NCBI GenBank assembly: GCA_037176725.1
Contig: JAZBRS010000026.1
Location: 60,056,501-60,120,500, forward strand
Direction of reading: 5' to 3'
DNA length: 64,000 nucleotides
Origin: Posidonia oceanica
Taxonomy: Eukaryota; Streptophyta; Magnoliopsida; Alismatales; Posidoniaceae
Shown: piece by piece, positions 10,993-22,603 of the stretch
Numbering within the stretch: the first letter of the stretch is position 1
How the letters are laid out: each line of letters opens with the position of its first letter
Translations under genes and position numbers: made by a program
Notes under the pieces: generated by a model
Told to the model about the DNA's origin: nothing
Databases searched by the model: none
What the model saw: only the letters and a program-made list of their open reading frames with translations

Positions 10993-11964
10993 CTACTGAT
11001 AGTACTTCTTGAGGTAGCACAAGTTGACCGGCTCGGACTGCTCGACCTGGTCCATGTCCTCAAGAGTTACCGTGCCGCCTGAGAAGATCTGTTTAACCAC
11101 GAAGGGGCCACGCCAGTTAGGTCGGAATTTGCCTCGACCGTCGGGTAAATGAATGGCACGCAGAACGAGATCCCCTGGCTGGAAGCTTCTAGGCCAGACT
11201 TTCTTCAAGAATGCTCTAGCCATTCGTTTCTGGTAACAATGAGCATTATGCATAGCTTGTAGTCTGTGCTCATCAATCAGATTCAGTTGGACGCAGCGGT
11301 CTTCGACCCATTCTGCCTCTTCCAACTCAGCTTCTCGTAGGATCCGTAGTGAGGGGATCTCTACTTCGACGGGTAATACCGCTTCCATGCCGTACACCAG
11401 AGAGTACGGGGTGGCTCCTGTCGAGGTCCGGATTGATGTCCTGTACGCCCAGAGCGCGTACGGGAGCCTATCGTGCCAATCTTTGTGGGTTTCTGCCATC
11501 TTCTTCATGATTTTGATAATGTTTTTGTTAGCAAACTCCACCGCTTCATTCATCTGTGGCCGATAAGGCGAGGACCTGTGATGCTTGATCTTGAGACTCT
11601 GCAGATACTCCTCGGTTCTTTTGGCAATGAAGTTTGTGCCATTATCAGAGATGATGGAGTGCGGGACCCCGTATCGGGCAACGATATTGTTCTTGATAAA
11701 CTTTCCTGTTGCCACCGCGGTGACTGTCTTATAAGAGGCTGCTTCCACCCACTTAGTGAAGTAGTCAATCGCTACCATGATGAAGCAATGGCCGTTTGAA
11801 GCAGCGGGGTGTATTATGCCAATGACGTCGATCCCCCAGGTAGAGAAAGGCCATGGCGAGGACATGTTATGCAGCTGATGAGGGGGAGCCTTGATAAAGT
11901 TACCATGGACCTGATAGTTGTGGCATTTACGCACGAATCGGCAGCAGTCTGCTTCCATGGTTTG
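10993..11964 (-). pseudogene. Integrase of retroelement 1 (core and C-terminal GPF domain)
   Basis: Open for 321 codons below the stop at 11965-11967. The end of the zinc-finger is visible (CCRFVRKCHNYQ). The catalytic core has Asp in STWGIDVIG, Asp in SIISDNGTNF and Glu in MNEAVEFANKN, so the DDE triad is kept, although the surrounding third-motif residues differ from the usual NGQ/NGA form. A GPY/F-type module (RPNWRGPFVV) and a C-terminal NLCYLKKYY follow, ending with a natural stop at 10993-10995. Integrase joins the cDNA to the target. The domain is in frame with RT and RNase H as part of one polyprotein, but the TGA at 11965 cuts it off, so it is classed as broken. Confidence 0.9.
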
Positions 11965-12906
11965 TCAGAAATATCCTTGGAGCATGATCTTCTTGGCTAA
12001 GAGGACGCCGTTCATGTGCGGGCCACAGGTCCCTGCATGCACTTGAAGCATTAGCGTATCAGCCTCCGGCTTGTCCAGGCAGCGTAATAGCATCTGATTG
12101 TATGATATTCTGTATAGCTGCCTAGCCCCTAATACATATTTTGACGCTAGACGCGTCAAAGTCCTCTTATCTTCTGCAGTGGTGCTAGGCAGAAGGCTGC
12201 CGGATTCCAAGAATGCTTTAATGTCGTGATACCATGGCCGCTCTTCTGCCGAATCTGCTTCCTCTACATTCATGCAATGCGCGGGCTCCTCTATGCAGGT
12301 AACTGACACATCTACCGTGCTATCTTCTGGTATACTGAGCCAGGATGCCAAGGTTGCTAGTGCGTCTGCATATGCATTCTTTGCTCTGTTCATGTACGTG
12401 AAATTGATGCTCCTGAACTCTTCTATTAGCCTCAGCAGGCATTCGTGATATGGCACAAGTTTCGGATCCTTTGTCTTCCAGTCGCCATTCACTTGAGAGA
12501 TCACCAGCATGGCATCGCCATGCACACGCAACTTCTGCGCCTTATGCTCGAGGGCGACTTTCAAACCCAGGATGCACGCTTCATATTCTGCTTCATTGTT
12601 TGTGCATGTGAAAGTCAACTTCTTCGCAAAAGGAATCATCTGCCCCTGGGGTGTGGTCAGCACTGCGCCTATGCCTCGACCCTTTTTGTTGACAGCGCCG
12701 TCAAAGTATAGTTGCCATTGCTCTTGCTCCTCAGGGTCTTTCTCCTCAGAGTCCTCCATTGCAAAGAGAATGTCCTCGTTAGGGAACTGCGTCTGGAGTG
12801 GCTGGTATTCAGGCAAAGGAAAATCAGCAAGGTGATCTGCCATAGCCTGGCCCTTCATAGATCTCTGTGTGACGAAGGTGATGTCGTACTGAGATAACAA
12901 CACCTG
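11965..12906 (-). pseudogene. Second (archaeal-like) RNase H and start of integrase zinc finger
   Basis: The segment QLYFDGAVNKKGRGIG gives the first Asp, NNEAEYEACILGLKVAL the Glu, HGDAMLVISQVNGDW the second Asp and NAYADALATLAS the last Asp, as in the additional RNase H of Tat-lineage elements (aRNH). About 120 residues later the integrase HHCC finger begins (VHAGTCGPHMNG). Both ends are stop codons: TGA at 12907-12909 and TGA at 11965-11967, each where relatives have Trp (TGG). The catalytic residues are intact. Confidence 0.87.
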
Positions 12907-13161
12907 TCATTTGACACATCTGCCCACCAAAGCCGGCTTTTGGAAGAGAAACTTGATAGGATCATGCCGGCACAAGAGCTGAACTGGGTATGCCATCATA
13001 TAATGCCTCAGTTTCTGTACAACCCAGACAAGGGACAAGCAGGTCTTCTCCATTGTGCTGTACCTAGCCTCGCATTCATTAAACTTTTTGCTCAGGTAAT
13101 AAATGGCGCGCTCCTTCCTACCAGATTCGTCGTGTTGGCCCAAGACGGCGCTCATGGAATG
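12907..13161 (-). pseudogene. First (gypsy-type) RNase H segment
   Basis: Reads AVLGQHDESGRKERAIYYLS, then a KFNECEARYSTMEK segment, KLRHYMMAYPVQL and a DPIKFLFQKP segment, which is the usual gypsy RNase H that follows RT. In Tat elements this copy is often degenerate. It lies between TAG at 13162-13164 and TGA at 12907-12909, in the same frame as its neighbours. Confidence 0.85.
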
Positions 13162-14490
13162 CTATGTGGTAGAAAGGTAGAGAAGCAAAGGTCTTCCTGG
13201 CGTGGGAGGAACCAGAACAGGAGGTTTGACCAAAAGTTGCTTGATTTTATCAAATGCGGCCTGGCACTCCTCGTTCCAGTCGATTTGTGCGTTCTTCTTC
13301 AGGAGTTTGAATATAGGCTCGCAGATGGGCATAAGCTGTGCAATGAAGCGACTGATATACTGTAAACACCCAAGTAGGCCTCGAACCTCCTTCTCGATTC
13401 TAGGGGGTGGCATGTCCACGATGGCTTTTGCTTTCATCGGGTCCACTTCAATCCCCCTTTGGCTAACAATGTAGCCCAGAAGTTTGCCGGATGAAACCCT
13501 AAACACGCATTTACTGGGGTTAAGTCTCAGTCTGTATTTCCTCAATCGGTCAAAGAGCTTCTTCAGGCAAGCAAGGTGATCCTCAGGTTCTTTGGTCTTA
13601 GCAATCATGTCGTCTACATAGATCTCCACTTCTTAGTGCATGAGGTCGTGAAAAAGTGTAGTCATGGCCCTCTGATAGGTTGCGCCAGCATTCTTCAACC
13701 CAAACGGCATAACTTGATAACAGAAGACCCCCTAGGGGGTGATGAATGAAGTCTTTTCCATGTCTTCTTCTGCCATTTTGATCTAATTATAGCCGGAGAA
13801 GCCGTCCATAAAGGATAGCATCTTGTGGCCCGCAGTGTTGTCGACTAGGACGTCAATGTGAGGCAATGGGAAGTCGTCCTTGGGGCTCGCCTTGTTCAGG
13901 TCCCTGTAGTCGATACATATTCGGATCCGGCCATCCTTCTTGGGCACTGGCACGATGTTCGCAAGCCACTCAGGGTAAAGGACGACCTTCAGAAAATTGA
14001 CATCGAGCTGCTTCATTATCTCTTCCTTGATCATGAGCAGCCACTGTGGTCGCCATCTTCTCAACTTCTGCTTTACTAGCTTGGCATCTGGTTTCAAGGG
14101 CAAGTTATGGACCACTATTTCGACATCAAGGCCAACCATATCTTCATAGCTCCAGGCGAAGACATCCGCATACTCTTTCAGAAATGCAATGAACTCTATT
14201 CTGGCCTGGGGCGATAGTAGGGCGCTGATGCGAACTTCTTTGGTTTCTTCGGCTGTGCCGAGGTTAACAACCTCTGTTTCTTCCTCAACATGCAGGTTGG
14301 GACCTTTTGGATCGTCGTTGTAGGGCCGGAACTCAGGCAATGGGTCATCATTCTCATCCTCGCCTATATCGTCTTCTTCTCCGTATGCAACAAGTTCCGA
14401 GAGGATCTCCTTTTCGAAGGTTGGGTTTGTTATATCAAAGGAGTGTAGATGTTCTGCTTCTTGGCCCTGGTGACGCCTCAGGATGGTCAC
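13162..14490 (-). pseudogene. Reverse transcriptase of retroelement 1
   Basis: The frame contains the RT fingers and palm motifs in order: NIVPVPKKDGRIRICIDYRD, then DLNKASPKDDFPLP, MLSFMDGFSGYN, VMPFGLKNAGATYQRAM and the catalytic box IYVDDMI, followed by LGYIVSQRGIEVDP and GCLQYISRFI. The catalytic aspartates are present. Stops interrupt the same frame at 13783-13785 (TAG after GYN), 13732-13734 (TAG between ITP and GVF), 13633-13635 (TAA before EVEIYVDD) and 13162-13164 (TAG). Relatives have Gln and Trp at the first two. No frameshift is needed, so decay has been by substitution. RT copies element RNA into cDNA in the virus-like particle. Confidence 0.93.
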
Positions 14491-15797
14491 GCCTACTCGA
14501 GTGTTTCTGTACCCTCGGCGCGCGACCTCTGTCCTGGTGACTTCCCCTGTCTATTCTGCTGCTGATGACACTGCTGCATGCTCTGCTGATATTACTGAAG
14601 GTCTTGCTGATTCTGCGACTGATACTGCTGATGGCCCTGCTACTGAGACTGCTGACAACTCTGTTACTGATTCTGCTTTCTGCTCTGTTACTGCTGTTGC
14701 GTGATCTGCTGGTGCTTCCTCTTCTGAGTCTGCTAATATGCTTGTGGAGGGTACGTCGGACTGGCGGTTGATCTGGATACTGCCACTTGCTACCCTGCCT
14801 AAGTGAGGCATATGCTGCACGAGCCACCTAGACCCACCTTCTGGTTGAAGGGTAATGAGCTCGTCTTGTCTAGGGGGGTCCGATATTACTGAATTTTCTT
14901 CTAGGACCATGATGGAGGCATGGTCTTCTCGCAGAAGAGGGTCCGTAACCATGGCTTTTCCTTTCCTTTCTGCGGCTTGGTGCTATGCCAGGTCTTCTGC
15001 TATTGACTCGAGCTGTTCTTGATAAAGTAGCTCCAAATCAGACATCCATGAATCGACCTGGGCTTTTATCGCCCCTCCTTCCTCCTCATTTGAGGGTGAG
15101 TCGACGTAGTAGGCGCCGGGGGCCTGCAGCACTGGCTCGGCTGCAAGATGGATCCCTGTCTTTGGTATTTGCATGGTCTGGCTCATGGGCGCGCCTGATA
15201 GCGATAGCCTCGACATGGGAGATCCAGACAGGCTGGTGAGCGGGGCCACAGACGGGTATGCTGCCAGAGCATTGTTGCAGTTGGAGGATAGGGAGAGGTG
15301 CTCTTCTGAGGGCTCAAGGGCCGGGAGACTATGATGCTCAGCTGGTCCTCTGCGACTGGTGGTGACGGTGAGAGTGCGGCCTCCGACGCCATAGGGTCCT
15401 GCCATGAGAGTTGCTGTTCTGCGGTAGGAGAATGTGTGACTGATTGAGCCGCCGGCATTGCTTGAGATGCGGCTACTGAAAAGGGCTGAGTTACGCTGCT
15501 GACTGAACTCAGTGGTTGACTCTCCTGAGAGGGTGACAGTTGTACCGATGCGACAGCGGTTGCGAGCGGACTGACTAACTGCACCTGAGTTGGTGTCTTT
15601 GAACTCAGAGCGGCTTGAGCTGGTACTGGTGATGCTGACAAGACTGTAGGAAAATCAGAGACTGTCAAGTCTGCCAAAGGTTCTGCCAAATCTGCTGCTT
15701 TATGATTTGTGGAAGGAAGGGCCAGACAAACTGACCGAGGTGCTGTTGAGCTGGGCTGGCTTTCGCTGCAGGTCCGGGCTGCCCCTATTGTGCTAGA
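14491..15797 (-). pseudogene. Low-complexity Ser/Ala/Val/Gln-rich linker upstream of RT
   Basis: From about 15405 to 14491 the RT frame continues upstream with stops at 14983-14985 and 14551-14553 (both TAG). It is rich in Ser, Ala, Val and Pro with repeats such as AVSVAGPSAVSVAESA; a DNA-level GCTGATNCTG-like trinucleotide pattern (14560-14720) explains this. From 15689 to about 15183 a second frame, in register with the G-patch-like segment upstream, is also open, so one shift between frames near 15400-15200 is needed. No domain is recognised. Tat polyproteins often have a poorly conserved spacer here. Confidence 0.6.
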
Positions 15798-16265
15798 CTA
15801 TTCCTCATCCGAGTAGTAGTCCTCAACGCAGACCAAGTCTTCTCCCGGTGACGGAGAGCTTTGGCATGGCTCCGACTGCACTACGGCTTGAACGGCGCTT
15901 GAACCCAGGATACCCGCACTTGTGAAGTTAGCGAGGTTCCGAGGTATGATCATTCTTCGATTCTTCGCTTGCGGACGCTTACTTTCATCAACTTGTGGGT
16001 CGTATCCAAGACCCTCATTGTCTCTTCGTTCTTCCGCCACGATCAATTCAGCGATTCCCTGGCCGTATCGCCCGAGCGGTGTCCCTTTGACGTTGCCCCA
16101 CCTGTGACAGACGTTCTCGACCATCTGAAAAGGGTTGTTGTGAACAGCCAAGGAGTTGACACGTTCAAGGTCTGGTAAAAAGTTAACCGGCTCGCACCGA
16201 TTAACGCGGTATAAAGCGTTCGAGAGTTCAGGGTCAAAAGGGACAGTTCACGAAGAGACAGAGGA
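15798..16265 (-). pseudogene. G-patch-like segment of the gag-pol polyprotein
   Basis: The frame reads ELSNALYRVNRCEP, NNPFQMVENVCHRWGNVKG, then TPLGRYGQGIAEL and NEGLGYDP, a pattern of spaced glycines resembling the G-patch-like region that follows protease in many Tat/Ogre polyproteins. It continues to an acidic end (VCVEDYYSDEE) with a stop at 15798. A TGA lies just upstream at about 16265-16263. No protease active-site triplet (DSG or DTG type) is found before it. The assignment to a G-patch is by pattern only. Confidence 0.5.
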
Positions 16266-16315
16266 AATTGCCTCGATCCGCTCCTTCTCAAAATTCTCTG
16301 CCACAAGTGTACGGG

Positions 16316-16560
16316 TCACCGACTCAAGTCAAAAAAGTAGGTCCCCTGTCTAACTCGCGGTCCAAAGCTCAGGTAATAACAAGGTGGTGCGTTGGTGGCC
16401 TCAACCTCGCCTAAGCGTAGGAAGTACCCTCCACTAGCACCGACACGACCCCTAACAAGGGAGGACAGACCGACCGACTCACACCATGCCAAAGCATCGG
16501 AGTGAGAGGCCGGAATCATCCTTCGCAGACTGATAGGTGGACTCAGATGAGAAGATGCAT
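16316..16560 (-). other. Leader block conserved with retroelement 2
   Basis: About 245 bp, largely collinear with 39724-39976 of retroelement 2 although most neighbouring sequence is not. It includes CACTCCGATGCTTTGGCATG, a GTCGGTCGGTCTGTCC run and GGAGGGTACTTCCTACGCTT. In this element it lies within an 87-codon frame; in retroelement 2 small indels break that frame, which argues for conservation as RNA rather than protein. Confidence 0.6.
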
Positions 16561-17287
16561 GCCCTATATGATGCTTCATGCAAATGATTAAAGTCTTTTA
16601 TCTTGCGTATTTTATTAACTCCAGGAGGGTGCAAGTGTGTTGATGGCTCTAGTTAACCCTAGATCTTATTTTTACTTGCTATTTTTAATTAACCACAGGA
16701 AAAAGCAATCAGTCTCTACTATCCTAGGCATGGCATGTGCAAAAGGGAAGAAAATCAACCAAATATGGCAGGCAACAACATACAACAGAGCAAAAGGTAA
16801 GTGCATGGCATGTGCGAGTGTCCATGAGCATGATAGTGAAGAAAAAGCATTCATCACGTCAGAAGGCATACATACAAGGCATGTGCATGTGCAGTGACAT
16901 AGCAAGTGTGTAAAAGAAGCATTTATCATTCAAAAAGCATGTATTATTGCCGAACAAGTATGTAGATATGCATTGTGTAGGAAACAGAGCAATAATAAGT
17001 AAGCAAGATAAAGAAAGGTAAAGACAGGTAAGCTGTAAAGCAAACAAGAGCATAGGCAAGGAAATAAACGAGCAAACAAGCAACAGAGGCAAAGCAGAGC
17101 AAAACAGAGCGCAAACCGAGGCAAAGGGGGTGCAAAACCAAAGCTGAGTAGCCACGGGGCGACTTGCCAGGAGTTTGCACAGGAAAACGAGCAAAACAGG
17201 CAAAGGAAACACAAAGGCAAACAAAGAAGGCAAATCCCAAGCAGAATGCGAGCGAGCCAAAGCCAAAGCGAAAGACGGAGTCTAGTA
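16561..17287 (-). other. 5' untranslated region of retroelement 1
   Basis: No gene is seen between the PBS and the leader block. The minus strand is T and C rich with many TTTGCTTG-type words (17040-17280), similar in texture to 39000-39300 of retroelement 2. Confidence 0.6.
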
Positions 17288-17305
17288 TCCCCAGCGGAGT
17301 CGCCA
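17288..17305 (-). promoter_or_regulatory. Primer binding site of retroelement 1
   Basis: On the minus strand TGGCGACTCCGCTGGGGA begins one base after the LTR end (17307). Retroelement 2 has exactly the same 18 bases. Ogre elements are reported to use tRNA-Arg; I infer the same tRNA but did not compare with a tRNA sequence. Confidence 0.88.
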
Positions 17306-17306
17306 C

Positions 17307-20300
17307 TGTAGTAATTCCGGAGTTCAGATCGTCCATGCACATTGCCAAAGCTCGCGTGCACCGATCAAAATCAGGCTCACTATTAGCGGCTATGTTCGAG
17401 AAGGAAGACTTAACTCGAAAACATTAAAAAAAAAGGGAAAAGGGGAAGAAAAGAAGAAGTTAAGACAAATCGGAGTCGCCACCAAGTCTATTAGATCGGG
17501 AGACAAGGAAAATCGGGGAAATGCGTGAATAATCACGCAAAACCAAGCAGAAGATGCAATGCAAGGCAATGCAAAAGAAATGAGATGCAAATGAATGCAA
17601 ATGATGTGACTCGTGCCTAGGATAAGGGCAATATAGTCATTGCGGGCCAAGAGAGAGGGCAAGGACTCCTGTTACGTGCGGGGAAGGTGTTAGGCACCCC
17701 CGACTCGCCCGAGAATCGGACTTTCTAGGCTTACACTTGCATACGCAGGGAAATGCAGACTTTGAATGCCTAAGTGCCAATGAATGCCTATCTAAATGCT
17801 CAAAGATGTGCTCTAAGTGATGGAATGTAATGCAAGAAAGTAAACGTGCAGTCTAAGCGCTCAGCAATGCTGTCTGTGTTCTGAACTGGGCGAAGCCTGG
17901 CTCGTGAGAACTCCAGGCAGTAAGCATCACTGCCCTATATGCAAATGCAGGCGATAAAACAAAACAGCGGTGAAAATAGGCAATGCGGGCGACATGCGAG
18001 AGGAAACAACGTAAAACGCGCAAAACGGTGCGAGAAGCGAAGTCGACACGCAAAACGATACAAGAAACGAGGTAAGACCATAAAACAATGCAAGAAACAA
18101 AACGAGAAACAAAGCGGCACGCAAAACGATGCAAGAAACAAGGCCAGCACGCAAAACGATGCAAGAAACAAAGCGGCACGCAAAACGGTGCGAGAAACAA
18201 AGCTGGCACGCAAAACGGTGCAAGAACGAAGTGAGAACGTGAAACAGTGCAAGAAACAAAGCGGCATGCAAAACGGTGCGAAAAACGGACGAAATAGAGC
18301 GTGTAAAAGCCATGCAATGCGAATGATATGCAAAAGATGCTGCCGAAGTTCGAGAGGACTTACCTTGGAAATCTGATGCCTGATCTGAAATCTGATTGGT
18401 CCATGCTGAAGAACGCTCCGCCGGGGTCGCCCAGGTAGCTTAGTTGAGAAGATCCAACGACCGGATCTGAAGATATCCAGACTTCAAGGTAGGAGGCCAG
18501 AACAGGAGAGAAGATAAGATCTAAGTGTAAAAGGGGCCTAAGGGTGTGCGAAACAGGTCCTCCCAGGTAAATGGGAGCTAAGGATGCCCAGGTGTGTGCA
18601 GGAGGTGCCAGATGCAAGAATGCAATGTGTGCAGAATGCAAGAAAAGACTTAGGGACGATTTTTCAGAAAACTAGGGACTTACATGCAATTTTGAAAAGA
18701 TAGGGGTCTGAATGCAAGGATTTTGAAAGGTTAGAGGCTTTTATGCAAGGTTTTTGGGAAGCGGAGGGCCTGAATGCAATTTTACAAAATGCAGGGTTCA
18801 AAATGCAAATTTTCAAGATAGCCATGCATCAAGACAAGCTTTGGACTCATATGGTAAGTTGGCATACAATTTTGAAATTAATAGGGTCCAAAATGCAATT
18901 TTTCCAGCAAAACAGGAGTCTTAGTGGTCTGGGAATGCAAATAGGGGACTTATATGCAATTTTTCAAATATGTAGGGTCTAAAATGCAATTTTATAAGCA
19001 AAATATGCATTTAAATGATTTTTATAAGCATGTAGAGGACCTATGTGCAATTTTCAAAACATGCAGGGTCAAAAATGCAATTTCATAAGCAAAATATGCA
19101 TTTAAATGTATGCTGTGCATGATGAAGGACCTATATGCAAAAATCAGATTATATGAGGGAAATGATGCAATGCAGTAAAGAGAATTGAAAAATAAATACC
19201 TAAGTTAACAGATCAGAGGGCTAAAGTGCAGATAAGAAAATTAACAGGGACTAGGAATGCAATACATCAAGGTAAAATATGAGCATTAAATCAGATTGAT
19301 ATCAGGAGGACTAACATGCAATAATATAAATCTAGAAGACTGGAACTCAAAGAGAACACTGAAGAGAAACACTGTAGCAGGACTAACATGCAATTAATTG
19401 ATTTTTTGGGTTTTTCATGCAATTTCATAAGATTTAAATTCAGAATTAAACGAATCTTAAACGATGGCAGGACCAGAATGTAATAAACTAAAAACAGAAG
19501 CTGAAAATGCAATTTACGGTAAAATATGCATGCCAAGCAAAAATAACAGCACAGTAAACTTGCAGACCGACGGCCACTGTAGCAGTTGCTACCAGTGGCC
19601 GTCGAGGGAGGAAGAGGGGCATTGGCGAGGCGCTGACCGGCTGGGGGCGTGCTCTGGAGGCGTGCAGAGACCTGAGCTGCGTCGGAGGGCCATGGCATGG
19701 CCTGAAGGAGACCGGAGAGAGTGGCTGAGGTCTACAGACTAGGAGGAGGCCGACCGGATCGACGGCGGGCAATTTCAGGGCCGGAGCAGCGATTCGCGCG
19801 CAGAGGTCGCCAGAGAAGACGAGTTAGCGGCGGCATTGACTTTGGGCGACAGCTATTGGAATCCTAATCTAAGGGGTGGAGAAGCAAGAACAGAAGATAA
19901 CTAAACTAACGGTGCGAAGAAATACTTGATTCGACGTTCGGAGCGCTCCCTCGACGTCAGCTGTTTCAACAAAGGTCGGCGAGGATGGTCTGGCAGCTGG
20001 AGGGGTCCCTGGTGGCTCACGAAGATCCGGATCTACTCCAGGAGGTCCTCCGAAGCTCGCTGGATGCTCGGTCGTGAGTTCTGATGCCGGCGGAAGAAAG
20101 TGTAGTTTTTGGGTGCAGTTGAGATCACCTGAGGTGGGGGTGGGTTTGTGTTGCTCCCTGGGCTGGATGGAAGCGTCCGCCGAGTTTCTGGAGGTCTGGT
20201 GATGGTGTTTGGAGGCTAAGATTGGGTCGTGGGAGGCTGGATTGGAAGTTTGCTGATGTGCGGATTTTTGGTCAGAAAAAGGGATTGGTGTTTGTGGTGG

Positions 20301-22603
20301 TTGGTCGGAGTTGTGGTGAGCTGCTGGAGCGGAAGCTGGGTGGTCTGAGAAGGTAGTGGTCAGGTGATTTGCTGGGAGGAGTTTGGGCTGATTCTGGAAT
20401 CTGTGGAGTCGGGAATTCTGAGGTGGGTAGAGTTGGGTTCTGTGGAGGATTTCAGGTGGTGTTGGGGTGAATCTGGGTTGGTTGCTGGTCGTGGAGAGGT
20501 GGAGAAGGATGCTGGGTGCTGGGTGAAGTTCAGGGGTGGATTTGGAAGGGATTTGCAGGACTGGAAGGGGTTTGGTTCAGAGGGAAGGAAGGAGGAGGAA
20601 GATGCTGGTTTTTGGCAGTGGAAGAGGGTGGATTTCTGGGTTCTCTCCGGCTGGGTTGGAAGTTTGGGCAATGAAGGTGATGTCTTCTAGTGTTGGGTGC
20701 TACTGGTTTTTTCGTTCTACTGGTGCGGCTGCAATTGAATGCAAAGGAGGGCATGGCAGGCGGTTGCAAGCTTTGGTTGAGGAGGGCGGCGCACGCCGGT
20801 CCGGCCTGGGCAGACGACGTGCGGCGTGCAAGGACGGCCAGAAGAGGACGATGCGTTGTCGACTGCAGCAGAGGGTAGTTGGCAGAGAAAAAAGAAGAAA
20901 AAAAACCAGAGGGAGGAGAAGGAGAGGAAGAAGGAGGGAAGGAGGAGGTTTGCAGGCGTGGGCCGGGCCTTGCACGCGCGGGGGAAAAAAAAATCAAAAA
21001 GAAAGGAAGGAGGAGAGGGGTGAGTGGGCCGAACCAGAGGAGAAAAAGGAGAGTAGAAGAGAAAGAAAAGATAAGGGAGAGGGGAAGAAAGAAAGGAAGA
21101 AGAAAAAAGAAGAAAAATTAAAATAAAATAAAAGAAAAATTGAAAATATTTTTAAAGTAATTGTTTTTAAGTTAGGATTTTTTTACTTAGGTTTTTGAAG
21201 ATTGTTTTTAAATTAATTAGGGTTAGAAGGATTTTTAGTTTTGATTTAAGTTTTTAGGATTTAAGTTTTCTTTAAATTGTTTTTGATTTGGTTTAAATGT
21301 TTGTTAAAATTTTTAATAGTTTTTTAGTTAAGTTTTCTTTGTTAAGTTTTTCTTGTTAAGTTGGGATTTTTATTTAGGCTTTTTTAATGGATTGCTTCTT
21401 AATTAATTAGGAGGAGTTTTAGTCTTTTAGTTTTTAGTTTTTTCTTAAGTCTTTTTTAAATTGCTTTTTGATTTTGTTTGTTAAATTCTTTTAGCATTTT
21501 TAGTTGAGTTAAGTTTTTCCTTTTCTTTTCTTTTTTAGTTAAGTTTTTTAGGCTTGCATTAGGTTTTAATTGTTTCTTTTAGATTTGTTAAGTTAAGATT
21601 TGTTTTAATTACTTGTCTTAGTATTCTTAATTGTTTTCTTCTTTTGTAGGATTTGTTTTTGATTATTTTTAATGAAGTTTTTGCTTTTGGTTTGTTTTGA
21701 TTATATTTTGGTTTTTTGCTTGGTTTTATAGCACTTTCTTTTGTCTGTTTTGTATTTTTTAGATTGCATTCTTAATTTCCTTTTTTAGTTGGATTCAATT
21801 AGGTTTTTGTTTTTAATTGTTTGTTTAAGTTTTTAATTATTTCTTTTTAGGATTTTGATTTGTTTCTCTTTTGTTTTAGAGTTTTAAAGGTTTTTAAAGG
21901 TTTTTTAAGGATTTAGTTGAAGAAAGGAAAAGAAAGGGAAAAGGAAAAAGAAAAGGAGGAAATGGAGGAGGAATGGAGAAAGAGAGGAGTGGAAGGAAAA
22001 TAGATATTAGAAAATCAAGGAATAAGCTAAAAATAGAATAAAAATGCAAATAAAATACAGAAGAGAGGGATGCACAAGGTGGGCCCACAGCCAGGCAGGG
22101 AGAAGTGAGAGAAGGGAGTGAAAAGAGGGAGGATAATCAGGAGAGAGAGAGGAGAGAGAAAAGAATAATCTAGGAGAGAGAAAAGGATAATTTGGGTAAA
22201 TGGAGGGTTTAGAGGTTTTGAAAAGGGGTGAAATTTGGTGGGTGTGTGGCCTATGGTCTCTAGTGTTGGACCAAGCATTTGGATTCGGATTTTGGAAGGT
22301 TTTTGGAGGGATTTTGAGGTATAGAAAAAGGGTAGTTTTACCTAGGTTTTCTAGGGTTTTTGGGAGTGGTTTTGGTTTGAAATTTTAAGAGCTCTTTGGT
22401 AGGCTTGCTAAGTTGGGAAGGGTGAGTTTCCCTATGGTTTTGGGTAATTTTTGCGTTCGGGAAAGGGGTGTAATCTTAGGTTGAGTTTGGGCTTGTTTTG
22501 AGGGGAAAGAAGAAAGGAAAGGTGTGGGTTTGGACTTAGGTTTGGGTTCAGAAGCCACCAGAAGATTCCAATCGATTCAGCCTGTCAAAATGGGGTGTCA
22601 ACA
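17307..22603 (-). repeat. 5' LTR of retroelement 1
   Basis: Same layout as the other LTR; 5297 bp against 5366 bp. The main difference is a 70-bp deletion in this copy at about 19756, plus scattered substitutions (for example 18232, 20770-20840). It contains its own 30-bp tandem array (18013-18300) and splice donor (minus, GT at 18363-18362). Promoter elements should lie here, but I could not identify a convincing TATA box. Confidence 0.93.

Larger units (their letters stand above)
603..22603 (-). mobile_element. Retroelement 1: 22-kb Ogre/Tat-type Ty3-gypsy LTR retrotransposon, lacking gag and protease
   Basis: Two near-identical LTRs (603-5968 and 17307-22603) with TG...CA ends and a 5-bp duplication define the element. 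Read on the minus strand the order is LTR, PBS, leader, G-patch-like segment, linker, RT, RNase H, second RNase H, integrase, extra ORF, hairpin array, PPT, LTR. Pol before integrase order is Ty3/gypsy; LTRs above 5 kb, a second RNase H and an extra ORF fit the Tat lineage (Ogre and relatives). In Ogre the extra ORF is usually reported upstream of gag, whereas here it is between integrase and the 3' LTR. No capsid or protease segment can be found between PBS and pol, and pol has eight in-frame stops, so this copy is not autonomous. Confidence 0.93.
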
